Shown here piece by piece: positions 49,927 to 59,556 of a stretch of DNA of 64,000 nt. Source of the DNA: Burkholderiaceae bacterium (GTDB lineage Bacteria > Pseudomonadota > Gammaproteobacteria > Burkholderiales > Burkholderiaceae_C). Each line of letters starts with the position of its first letter. Within the stretch, counting starts at the first letter, position 1. The position numbers and the translations under genes are program-made. Under the pieces are notes generated by a model, which was given only the letters and a program-made list of their open reading frames with translations, had not been told where the DNA came from and ran no database searches. Location of the stretch: the NCBI GenBank assembly GCA_026125795.1, contig JAHCKM010000004.1:496001-560000 (forward strand), in the 5' to 3' direction.

Positions 49927-51966
49927 ATGTCGCAGCGCACCGCGCTCGCCCCCGACCCGATCGTTGTATCGGGTGCTGCGGCGGTGCGGCACGCACTGCC
50001 GGCGGCGCGTGCAACAGCCGAGCCGCCGGTCGTGGTGGTCGGCGCCGGGCCGGTGGGCATGCGCTTCGCGCAGGAGCTGGCGCGGCGTGCGCCGCACATT
50101 GACATCGTGGTCTACGGTGACGAAGCGCTGCCGCCGTACAACCGCGTGCGGCTGTCGTCGTTCCTCGCCGGCGAGCTGGGCTGGGCTGGCATGGTCGACG
50201 AAACGGCGGCGCACGGCATCGGCCGCATCGAGATGCGGCTGGGCACCGCGGTGGTCACGATCGACCGCGAAGGCGGCCAGGTGGTCGACGCGCGCGGGCA
50301 CACACAGCGGTACCGGCAGCTGGTGCTGGCCACCGGGTCGCGCCCGGTCGTGCCGCAGGTGCCGGGCATCACGATGGCCGGCGTGCTGACCTTTCGCGAT
50401 CTGCGCGATGCCGAGCGACTGATGGCGCGGCGCGTGCGCAGCCGCCACACCGTGGTGGTGGGCGGCGGCCTGCTCGGGCTGGAGGCGGCGCGTGCGATGC
50501 GCCGCTTCGGCACCGAGGTCACCGTGCTCGAGCACAGCGCGCGCCTGATGGCGCGCCAGCTCGACGATGGCGGCGCCGCCGTGCTGCGCGCCGAAGTGCA
50601 GGCCTGCGGCATCCAGGTGGTGACCGGTGATGCGCTGAAGGAGGTGCAGGGCCGCGAGCGCGTGCAGCGCCTGCTGCTGCGCAGCGGCACGCTGCTGGCG
50701 TGCGACACGCTCATCGTGGCCGCCGGCATCGTGCCGCAGGTGCAGCTCGCGCTGCAGGCCGGGCTGCCGATCGGCCGCGGCGTGCGCGTGGACGACCACC
50801 TGCGCACCGCCGATCCGCGTGTCTTCGCCATCGGCGAGTGCGCCGAGCATCGCGGCCGCGTCTATGGCCTGGTGGCGCCGGGCTTCGAGCAGGCGGCGGT
50901 TGCCGCGCACGCGGTGGCCGGCGGCGGCGCCGCGTACAGCGGCTCGGTGAGCGCGGCGCGGCTCAAGGTGGTCGGCACGCCGGTGTTCAGCATCGGTGCC
51001 GTCGGCGACGACGTGCCGCCGGGTGCACGCACCGTCGCGCATGCCGATGCCAGCCAACGCACCTATCGCAGCGTGGTGCTCGAGCGCGGGCGCCTGGTCG
51101 GTGCGACGGCGGTGGGCTCCTGGGACGAGGTGGCGCGTGTGCAGGAAGCGGTGACGGCCGGCCGCCGCGTGTGGCCCTGGCAGCGCTGGCGCCTGCGCCG
51201 CCACGGCCGGCTGTGGGCTCAGGCCGAGGCGGCGGAGGTGACGGCATGGCCCGACGCCGCCATCGTCTGCCAGTGCACCGGCGTGAGCTGCGGCACGCTG
51301 CGCGAGGCGATCGCCGGCGGTGCCGCGACGCCGCAGGCGCTGTGCGCGGCCACCGGCGCCTCGAGCGTGTGTGGCACCTGCCGGCCGCAGCTGCAGGCGC
51401 TGCTCGGCGGCAGCGCGGCGCCGGAGCCGGTGCTCGGCGCGGTGTGGCTGTGGCGCGCCGGCATCGTCGCCGCGCTGGCGGCGCTCGCACTGCTGCTGCT
51501 GCCCGCGATCGACTACCCCGACAGCGCCGCGCTGCGCTGGCGCTGGGACCTGCTGTGGCGCAACGCGCAGATCAAGCAGATCAGCGGCTATCTGATGCTG
51601 GCGCTGATGCTCGCGCTGGCCACGCTCGGTCTGCGCAAGCGCGTGCGCCGCATCGCGCTCGGCCGCTTCGACGGCTGGCGTGTCGCGCACGGTGTGATCG
51701 GCTTGGCCGCGCTGGCGGTGCTGGTGGTGCATAGCGGCGCGCGCCTGGGTGCCAACCTGAACTTCGTGCTGTCGCTCTCGCTGCTCGGTGCCGCGGCCGC
51801 TGGCGCGTTAGGCAGCCTGAGCGTCGCACGCGAGCACCGCTGGCCGGCGCTGGCGCGCGCCTGGCGCCGCCATGCGGTGTGGACGCACGTGCTGCTGCTG
51901 TGGCCGCTGCCGGTGCTGCTGGCGCTGCACGTGCTGAAGTTCTATTTCTTCGGGGGCCGCTGGTGA
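49927..51966 (+). CDS. NirB-like FAD/[2Fe-2S] oxidoreductase fused to a dihaem-b membrane domain
   Basis: A 679-residue fusion. Residues about 34-400 are a pyridine-nucleotide-type FAD oxidoreductase related to the NirB N-terminus (VVVGAGPVG at 36-44, VVVGGGLLGLEAARAM, FAIGECAEHRG). Residues 445-495 are a BFD-type [2Fe-2S] domain with C448-x-C450 and C482-x2-C485. From 506 there are five predicted helices; helix 3 has H588-x13-H602 and helix 5 has H654-x13-H668, the spacing that holds two stacked b haems in ferric reductase/NOX-type proteins. No sirohaem domain. It overlaps the multihaem gene by 4 bp (GTGA). Inferred role: moving electrons between cytoplasmic NAD(P)H and periplasmic cytochromes. 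Confidence 0.85.
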   Translation: MSQRTALAPDPIVVSGAAAVRHALPAARATAEPPVVVVGAGPVGMRFAQELARRAPHIDIVVYGDEALPPYNRVRLSSFLAGELGWAGMVDETAAHGIGRIEMRLGTAVVTIDREGGQVVDARGHTQRYRQLVLATGSRPVVPQVPGITMAGVLTFRDLRDAERLMARRVRSRHTVVVGGGLLGLEAARAMRRFGTEVTVLEHSARLMARQLDDGGAAVLRAEVQACGIQVVTGDALKEVQGRERVQRLLLRSGTLLACDTLIVAAGIVPQVQLALQAGLPIGRGVRVDDHLRTADPRVFAIGECAEHRGRVYGLVAPGFEQAAVAAHAVAGGGAAYSGSVSAARLKVVGTPVFSIGAVGDDVPPGARTVAHADASQRTYRSVVLERGRLVGATAVGSWDEVARVQEAVTAGRRVWPWQRWRLRRHGRLWAQAEAAEVTAWPDAAIVCQCTGVSCGTLREAIAGGAATPQALCAATGASSVCGTCRPQLQALLGGSAAPEPVLGAVWLWRAGIVAALAALALLLLPAIDYPDSAALRWRWDLLWRNAQIKQISGYLMLALMLALATLGLRKRVRRIALGRFDGWRVAHGVIGLAALAVLVVHSGARLGANLNFVLSLSLLGAAAAGALGSLSVAREHRWPALARAWRRHAVWTHVLLLWPLPVLLALHVLKFYFFGGRW

Positions 51967-53378
51967 CGCGCGCGCGCTTGTGGGCGCTGTGGGCGCTGCT
52001 GTCGCTGGTGCTGGCCGGCGCGCTCGGTGCCGGCCTCGCGCTGGACAGCGAGGCCAAGGAATCGCCGCGCTGGACGCTGCGCCGCGCGTTCCTGCCCGGC
52101 GGCACCTCGCACGGCCACCACCAGATCGAGCTGCGCTGCGAGAGCTGCCACGGCGGCGCCGCGTTCGCCGGGCCCGACGCATTGCAGGACGCGTGCATGC
52201 GCTGCCACGGCGCGGAGCTGAAGGAGGCGCGCGACTCGCATCCGCGCAGCAAGTTCACCGATCCGCGCAACGCCGAACGCGCGGCACGGCTGGACGCCGC
52301 GCGCTGCGTCACCTGTCACGTCGAGCACCAGCCGGGCATCACGCACGCCGCCGGGCTCACGCTGCCGCAGGACTTCTGCGTCATCTGCCATGCCGACATC
52401 GCACAGGAGCGCCCCACGCACGCCGGGCTCGGCTTCGCCGGTTGCGCCAGTTCCGGTTGCCACAACTTCCACGACAACCGCGCGCTGTACGAGGACTTCA
52501 TGCTCAAGCACGCGCCGCAGCCGGCGCTGCTGCAGAAGACGCAGCGCCCGGCGCGCGATTTCGCGCGCGTGGCCGAGGAGATCGGCAGCTATCCGTCCGA
52601 GCGCTTTCCGCTGCGGCCGCTGCAGGCGCACGACGGCGGCAGCCACGCCACGCCGGCGATCGCGCAGGATTGGCTGGCCAGCAGCCATGCCCGCAATGGC
52701 GTCAACTGCAGCGGCTGCCACGCCCCGAGCGGTGACGCCGGCTGGGCCGACAAGCCGCCGCGCGCGGCGTGCGCAGGCTGCCATGCCGACGAGGTGCGCG
52801 GCTTCGGCGCCGGCAAACATGGCATGCGCGAAGCCGCCGGGTTGGGCGCGATGCAGCCGGCCATGGCGCGCATCGCGATGAAAGCCGACGCCGCCGAGCG
52901 CAGTCTGGATTGCACGAGCTGCCACGGTGCGCACCGCTTCGACACCCGGCAGGCGGCGGCCGATGCCTGCCTGGGCTGCCACGACGACCGGCACAGCCGC
53001 GCCTGGCAGGCCTCGCCGCATGCCGCGCTGTGGCGCGGCGAGTTGGCCGGCACGCTGCCGCCCGGCAGCGGCGTGCCGTGCGCCGCCTGCCACCTGCCGC
53101 GCGTGGAACACCGCACCGAAGACGTCCGGCGCACGCTGGTGCAGCACAACCAGAACGACAACCTGCGCCCCTCGGACAAGCAATTGCGCAGCGTCTGCCT
53201 GGGCTGCCACGGCCTGGCCTTCAGCCTCGACGCGCTGGCCGATCGTGCGCTGGTCGAGCGCAACTTCGCCGGCCGCCCGGCGGTGCATGTCAACAGCATC
53301 GAGATGGCGCTCGACGCCGAGCGCCGTGCCGATCAGTCGCGCCGCAAGGGCGCAAGCGCAGCAAAGGGTGGCTCATGA
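51963..53378 (+). CDS. Membrane-anchored decahaem (possibly undecahaem) cytochrome c
   Basis: A 471-residue protein from GTG 51963, coupled to the FAD gene. An uncleaved N-terminal helix (6-27) probably anchors it facing the periplasm. CXXCH sites start at residues 59, 78, 115, 139, 249, 270, 317, 336, 373 and 412. A CX4CH (CASSGCH, 161-167) may bind an eleventh haem. Two clusters of sites (59-167 and 249-416) are separated by 80 residues, suggesting a two-module wire. No Lys-type (CXXCK) catalytic haem is seen, so it is likely a conduit rather than a nitrite reductase. Confidence 0.88.
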   Translation: MTRARLWALWALLSLVLAGALGAGLALDSEAKESPRWTLRRAFLPGGTSHGHHQIELRCESCHGGAAFAGPDALQDACMRCHGAELKEARDSHPRSKFTDPRNAERAARLDAARCVTCHVEHQPGITHAAGLTLPQDFCVICHADIAQERPTHAGLGFAGCASSGCHNFHDNRALYEDFMLKHAPQPALLQKTQRPARDFARVAEEIGSYPSERFPLRPLQAHDGGSHATPAIAQDWLASSHARNGVNCSGCHAPSGDAGWADKPPRAACAGCHADEVRGFGAGKHGMREAAGLGAMQPAMARIAMKADAAERSLDCTSCHGAHRFDTRQAAADACLGCHDDRHSRAWQASPHAALWRGELAGTLPPGSGVPCAACHLPRVEHRTEDVRRTLVQHNQNDNLRPSDKQLRSVCLGCHGLAFSLDALADRALVERNFAGRPAVHVNSIEMALDAERRADQSRRKGASAAKGGS

Positions 53379-53436
53379 GCCCCGCGCTGCTCTTGCGCTG
53401 CCGCTCCAACGCTTCTTCACCCGGAGGGTCTTCCCA

Positions 53437-54012
53437 ATGAAACGTTTGTCCCTTTCCCGCATTTCCACCGTCCTTGCCGCGGCCGCCTGCCTGGCCTGCG
53501 GCGGCGCGCTCGCGCAGGCCGCCGCCGGCTGGTCGTACAAGGACATTGCCGACTCGCTGCACATGATCATGGAGTCGGACCGCACCGTGTACACGCGGCT
53601 GATCGTCAACCGGCTACAGAACGAAGAGAAGGTGATCAAGGCCAGCGAGCACTGGAAGGACGACAAGGCGCTGGTGCTGCCGGCGCAGATGTTCCGCTAT
53701 GGCGCGGAGATGGTGCAGGAGAAGGGCGCGGGCTTCAGCTACGCGTTGCTGTCGGACTGGGCGGTCAACAAGCAGAACGCACCCAAGACCGCCGTGGAGA
53801 AGGAGGGCTTGGCCGCGGTGGTCAAGAGCGGCGCGCCGTTCTACAAGGAGGAGACGCTCGGCGGCAAGAAGTTCTTCACCGCCGTCTATCCGGACAAGGC
53901 GGTGGCCAAGGCCTGCATCGTCTGCCACAACGATCACAAGGACAGCCCGAAGCGCGACTTCAAGATGGGCGACGTGATGGGCGGCGTGGTGTTGCGGCTG
54001 CCGATGAAGTGA
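53437..54012 (+). CDS. Tll0287-like (DUF3365) haem protein
   Basis: A 191-residue exported protein. The signal peptide ends at ALAQA. One haem site, CIVCH, lies at the C-terminal end (KACIVCHNDHKDSPKRDF), a position typical of Tll0287/DUF3365 domains, which have a PAS-like fold and act as periplasmic redox or haem sensors. GGAGG lies upstream of ATG 53437. The next gene begins at its stop codon. Confidence 0.82.
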   Translation: MKRLSLSRISTVLAAAACLACGGALAQAAAGWSYKDIADSLHMIMESDRTVYTRLIVNRLQNEEKVIKASEHWKDDKALVLPAQMFRYGAEMVQEKGAGFSYALLSDWAVNKQNAPKTAVEKEGLAAVVKSGAPFYKEETLGGKKFFTAVYPDKAVAKACIVCHNDHKDSPKRDFKMGDVMGGVVLRLPMK

Positions 54013-54395
54013 TGGGCGCAGCGCCGTTTCGCATGCTGCTCGTCTGTGCCGCGCTCGCCGCGCACGGCGCCGCCATCGCGCAGGGCGCCGGCCCGTTCCC
54101 GGAGCCCTCCGATACGCGCCTGCGTGCCGGTCGCACGGTCTGGCTCGGCACCTGCCGCGACTGCCACGGCAACAGCATGTCGGATGCACCGACCGTGAAG
54201 AACACCAAGGACTGGCAGCCGCGCCTGGCGCGCGGCCGTACCGCCCTGTATGCCAGTGCGCTCGGTGGGCGCAAGGGCGCAGGCGGTACGGAGATGCCGG
54301 CGCGCGGAGGCAACGCCAACCTGACCGACGACCAGGTCAGGGCGGCAGTCGACTACATGGTCTGGCTCGTCGAACCCCGAAAGGAAATGCAATGA
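54012..54395 (+). CDS. Small c-type cytochrome
   Basis: A 127-residue exported monohaem protein. The signal peptide ends at AIAQG. Haem motif CRDCH is in WLGTCRDCHGNSMSDAP; the axial Met is probably in GTEMPARGGNANL. ATG 54012 shares one base with the preceding stop; GTG 54009 is an alternative. Class I cytochrome fold. It overlaps the globin start by 4 bp. Confidence 0.88.
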   Translation: MGAAPFRMLLVCAALAAHGAAIAQGAGPFPEPSDTRLRAGRTVWLGTCRDCHGNSMSDAPTVKNTKDWQPRLARGRTALYASALGGRKGAGGTEMPARGGNANLTDDQVRAAVDYMVWLVEPRKEMQ

Positions 54396-54805
54396 CTCCT
54401 GCTGAAGTGAACCTGATCAAACTCACCTGGTCGCGCGTCGTGCCGATCAAGGAGACCGCCGCCGGTTTGTTCTACGGCAAGCTGTTCGAGCTCGACCCTT
54501 CGGTCCAGCCGATGTTCAAGGGCGACATCAAGGAGCAGGGCGCCAAGCTGATGGCGACGCTCAACGTCGTGGTCGAGAGCCTCGACAGGCTCGACCAGGT
54601 GGTGCCGGTGGCCAAGGAACTGGCGATCCGACACGTGCCGTACGGCGTCAAGCCGGGGCACTACGACACCGTGGGCGCGGCCCTGCTGTGGACGCTGGAG
54701 CAGGGTCTGGGCGCCGGCTTCACGGCCGACGTGAAGCAGGCCTGGGCCAAGGCCTACACCACGCTGGCCGGCGTGATGAAGGAAGCGGCCTACGCGCCGG
54801 CATGA
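54392..54805 (+). CDS. Single-domain bacterial globin
   Basis: A 137-residue globin of the flavohaemoglobin/Vitreoscilla type without a reductase domain. TPAEVNLIKLTWSRVVPIKETAAGLFYGKLFELDPSV is the A-C region; the proximal His lies in IRHVPYGVKPGHYDTVG. Last gene of the nitrate/cytochrome operon, coupled by ATGA overlap. Such globins are linked to NO dioxygenation or oxygen supply; co-expression with nitrate reduction favours NO or nitrite-related protection, by inference. Confidence 0.93.
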   Translation: MTPAEVNLIKLTWSRVVPIKETAAGLFYGKLFELDPSVQPMFKGDIKEQGAKLMATLNVVVESLDRLDQVVPVAKELAIRHVPYGVKPGHYDTVGAALLWTLEQGLGAGFTADVKQAWAKAYTTLAGVMKEAAYAPA

Positions 54806-54853
54806 AGCGATCGCAGCAGCGCACGAGGCGAGCATGAGGCACTGATGGGGCGC

Positions 54854-56134
54854 TCACCCATTCATGATCACCTGCAGGCTGGTCTCGTAGGCGGCCGTGA
54901 GTGCGTCGAAGTGATCGAGCAGCCGCTCGCTGCTGTGCGCCATCGCCGTGCGCCCCTGCGTCTGGCCGGCCTCGTGCAGGCCGCGCAGCAGGCGCAGCCA
55001 TTCCTCGCGCGCCGCCAGCAGCCCGGCGCGCACCACGGGCGAGGTGAGCGGCGCGCGTTCCAGCTCGTCGAGCGCCTGTTCGAACTCGGCGATCTCGTGC
55101 TCGATCGCCGGCGTGCCGGCGTGCGCGGCTGGGAGCACGCTGGCCAGCAGCGCCAGCTTCACGATGCGCTGCGCGCGCATGCGCTGGCGGCCGCAAAGGT
55201 TGACGATGCGCACCGAGCGCACGCCGCTGCCGGCCTCGATCGCGGCGACGAGCCGCTCGGCGGCCTCGAGCAGCGCGGCCGCCGCCGCATCGGCCGCGAC
55301 GAGGTCGGTGCGCGCGGCCGGCGTGTCGAGCGCGGGCTCGAGCGAGCGCCACGCGGCGTCCGCCTGCGCCAGCTCGGCGGCCGCGTTCAATGCGGCGCCC
55401 ACGCCGTGCAGGTGCGCCAGCGCGGCCTGCACGCGCTCGCGCGATTGCGCCAGCCGCGCGGCGGTGCTGCGCACCTCGATGCGCGCCGCGCGCAGCGCCA
55501 GCAGCTTGACGATGCGCTGCGACAGCATGCGCAACTGGCCGGCGCGGTTGATCGCATCGGCGCGCTGCGCGGCCTCGACCACCGCGCGCGACATCTCGGC
55601 CACGCGGAGCTGCGCGTGCATCGAGGCGCCGCGCAGCAGCTTGAAGGCCTCGTCCTCGCCGATGCGGCGCGCGCTCATCAGCACGCCCTTGGCGCGCTCG
55701 ATCCACTTGCGCTCGTCGAGCTGCTCGCGCGAGCGTTCCAGCTCGGCGCGTGCCGCCGCGTCGCGGCGCGCACGCGCCCGCGCCAGCCGCAGCACCGCAT
55801 CGAGCCGCTGCGCCGCATAGCCGTTGACCACCCAGGCGTGCACGCCGGCATCGAGCGCGCGCTCCAGCGCGGCGTCGCTGGCGTCGGCGGTGAACACCAC
55901 GCGCGCGCAGGCCGCAGGCGCCTGCGCCAGCGCGTCGAACAGCGCGTCGTCGGGCTGCGCCATGTGGCACACCAGCAGTTGCGGCGCGTCGTCGGCGTGC
56001 ATCGTGTGCACCAGCGTGTGGCGCGAAACCGGCGTCAGCGGTGCATGGCCGAGCGCGCGCAGTGCGGCGAGCAGTTCGGCTTCGACGAGCGCATCGGCCA
56101 GCACGAGCGCGCGCAGCGCGGTTTCAGCGGGCAT
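54854..56134 (-). CDS. Pseudo-receiver/ANTAR regulator with PilJ/NarX-like nitrate-sensor domain
   Basis: A 426-residue protein in three parts. Residues 1-125 are receiver-like but lack the phospho-Asp (QLLVCHMAQ). Residues about 134-190 are an ANTAR domain (WIERAKGVLMSARRIGEDEAFKLLRGASM). Residues about 193-420 are all-helical with two NarX/PilJ P-box-like segments, INRAGQLRMLSQRIVK (195-210) and VNLCGRQRMRAQRIVK (311-326). NasR has its nitrate-sensing NIT domain before ANTAR; here the order is reversed. Soluble, no membrane helix. It is divergent from narK, whose leader has the expected hexaloop. Confidence 0.85.
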   Translation of the reverse strand: MPAETALRALVLADALVEAELLAALRALGHAPLTPVSRHTLVHTMHADDAPQLLVCHMAQPDDALFDALAQAPAACARVVFTADASDAALERALDAGVHAWVVNGYAAQRLDAVLRLARARARRDAAARAELERSREQLDERKWIERAKGVLMSARRIGEDEAFKLLRGASMHAQLRVAEMSRAVVEAAQRADAINRAGQLRMLSQRIVKLLALRAARIEVRSTAARLAQSRERVQAALAHLHGVGAALNAAAELAQADAAWRSLEPALDTPAARTDLVAADAAAAALLEAAERLVAAIEAGSGVRSVRIVNLCGRQRMRAQRIVKLALLASVLPAAHAGTPAIEHEIAEFEQALDELERAPLTSPVVRAGLLAAREEWLRLLRGLHEAGQTQGRTAMAHSSERLLDHFDALTAAYETSLQVIMNG

Positions 56135-56199
56135 GGGTCACGTGGTTGGGCATCGCGTGGGGCTTCGCGCGAGCATAGGCCACCCCGGCGTGGGGCCGC

Positions 56200-56215
56200 T
56201 GGCATGCGGCTTGCG
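56200..56215 (+). promoter_or_regulatory. Sigma-54 promoter of narK
   Basis: TGGCAT-N5-TTGCG, one base from consensus and 15 of 16 bases identical to the promoter at 44077. Predicted start near 56226, just before the leader hairpin. Confidence 0.8.
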
Positions 56216-56225
56216 AGGTTGGAGG

Positions 56226-56270
56226 CGTCGGTGCAAAGACGCACCGCATCGGTGATGGTGCCCGCCCGTC
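56226..56270 (+). ncRNA. Hexaloop leader RNA of narK
   Basis: CGGTGC-AAAGAC-GCACCG (56229-56246) is a 6-bp hairpin with an A1/G4 hexaloop, as expected for ANTAR recognition. GCATC/GGTGC (56246-56261) can form a second hexaloop stem (loop GGTGAT, lacking A1), and GCACC of the first hairpin can pair instead with GGTGC 56257-61. I see no convincing U-rich terminator in the remaining 150 nt before the start codon at 56412. Confidence 0.55.
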
Positions 56271-56411
56271 CGCTGGCGGCCCACACGCAGGCTCGTCTGC
56301 CGGCCGCAGGGCCGTTGACGGCGAGCGCGTGCGGCCATCGCACCCTCCAACCCATCACGGTCGCGTGTGCGCAGTCGTTGCTGCGTGGCCGTTCTTGCGC
56401 CGCCGCCTTTC

Positions 56412-57692
56412 ATGTCCACGTCCGCTTCGAGTTTCGCGCGCTCCGGCCACCTGCCGACGCTGGTGGCGGCGTTTCTCTATTTCGCGTTCTCGTGCTGCAT
56501 CTGGGTGCTCAACGGTGCGATGGCGCCGTTCATCAGCGAGGCCTATGGCCTGACGCCGGCGCAGAAGGGGCTGATGCTGTCGGTGCCGATCATCGCCGGT
56601 GCGCTGATGCGCTTTCCGCTCGGCGTGCTGGCGCAGTACATCGGCCGCAAGGCCGCCACGCTGGTCGAGATGGGGCTGATCGCGGTGGCCATGCTGTACG
56701 GCTGGCTGATGGTGGAGAGCTTCAGCGACTTGTTGAAGATGGGCGTGCTGCTGGGCATCGCCGGTGCCAGCTTCGGCGTGGCGCTGTCGCTTGGCTCGGG
56801 CTGGTATCCGCCGCAGCACAAGGGCCTGGCGATGGGGCTGGTGGGCGCCGGCAACGTCGGCACTGCGGTGTCGGTGCTGGTGGCGCCGCCATTGGCGCTG
56901 CACTTCGGCTGGCAGACCGTGTACGCCTTCGCCGCGGCCGCGATCACGCTGCCGATGACGGCCATCGTGCTGTTCGCGAAAGAGCCGCCCGACGTCGACA
57001 ACCACGCCAGGCTGCGCGAACACGTGGCCTGCCTGTTCGAGAAGGACGGCTGGGCTTTCAGCCTGATCTATGGCGTGACCTTCGGCGGCTTCATCGGCCT
57101 GACCACGTTCCTGCCCACCTACTACTACGACCAGTTCGGCGTCAGCAAGGTGCAGGCGGGTCAGTTGACGATGCTCGCGGCCTTCATGGGTGCGGCCGTG
57201 CGCGTGATGGGCGGCTGGGTGTCCGACCGCTGGGGCGGCGTCAACACGCTGACGCTCGTGCTGGTGGTGGTGGCGGTCACGCTGGTGCTGGCCGGCATGG
57301 CGGACCAGTCGCTGGCGCTGACCACGTTGCTGCTGATCGCCTGCTTCGCCGCGCTCGGCGCGGGCAACGGTGCGCTGTTCCAGCTCGTGCCGTTGCGCTG
57401 GCCCACCACCACCGCGGTGGCCGGCTCGATGATCGGCGAGATCGGCGCGTTGGGCGGCGGCATCGTGCCGAATGCGATGGGCCTGTCGAAGCAGTACCTC
57501 GGCAGTTACATGTGGGGCTTCGTCGGGTTCGGGTCGCTGGCGGTGGTGATGCTCGTCGTGATGCGCATCATGCAAATCAGATGGACACGCACCTGGGCAG
57601 AGCGGGGCGGGCGTGCCCGCCCCGCTCTGCCCGCGGGCGCAAATGCACGGCTGCCCCGAGCCCCCTCCAAGCGGGGGCTCCAGCATGAGTGA
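56412..57692 (+). CDS. Nitrate/nitrite transporter, MFS NarK type
   Basis: A 426-residue, 12-helix major facilitator protein. Nitrate signature motifs appear as GIAGASFGVALSLGSGWYPP-QHKGLAMGLVGAGNVG and FAALGAGNGALFQLVPLRW. Shorter than NarK fusion proteins; closest in type to NasA/NarK1 (nitrate uptake). ATG 56412 starts MSTSASSFARSGHLPTL. The last 35 residues (RGGRARPALPAGANARLP) are low complexity and may be poorly conserved. It has its own sigma-54 promoter and leader. Confidence 0.94.
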   Translation: MSTSASSFARSGHLPTLVAAFLYFAFSCCIWVLNGAMAPFISEAYGLTPAQKGLMLSVPIIAGALMRFPLGVLAQYIGRKAATLVEMGLIAVAMLYGWLMVESFSDLLKMGVLLGIAGASFGVALSLGSGWYPPQHKGLAMGLVGAGNVGTAVSVLVAPPLALHFGWQTVYAFAAAAITLPMTAIVLFAKEPPDVDNHARLREHVACLFEKDGWAFSLIYGVTFGGFIGLTTFLPTYYYDQFGVSKVQAGQLTMLAAFMGAAVRVMGGWVSDRWGGVNTLTLVLVVVAVTLVLAGMADQSLALTTLLLIACFAALGAGNGALFQLVPLRWPTTTAVAGSMIGEIGALGGGIVPNAMGLSKQYLGSYMWGFVGFGSLAVVMLVVMRIMQIRWTRTWAERGGRARPALPAGANARLPRAPSKRGLQHE

Positions 57693-57711
57693 CAAAGCGG
57701 CCTGCGGCCGC

Positions 57712-59439
<1,728 letters not shown>

Positions 59440-59556
59440 TTGGCCCCCTTGGCGCTGCGCGTCGTCCCCCAAGGCTTGGAACGAGCCCCTTCGTGGCCCC
59501 TGGGGAGCGAGCGCCTTCGGAGCGGCCGAGCGGCGCTCCGGCGCGCATTGTGTCGT

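Noticed and set aside
47376-50105. 909-codon - strand frame over nrtB, nrtCD and the flavoprotein
   Set aside because: Antisense to motif-rich ABC genes; no recognisable protein.
51963-53378. Multihaem protein as NrfA-type nitrite reductase
   Set aside because: It has ten CXXCH plus a CX4CH but no CXXCK, too many haems, and no NrfA-like sequence; an electron carrier is the simpler reading.
54845-57688. 947-codon open frame on the + strand over the ANTAR regulator and narK
   Set aside because: Composition is a shadow of the real - strand regulator and of narK in another frame; no domain or ribosome site.
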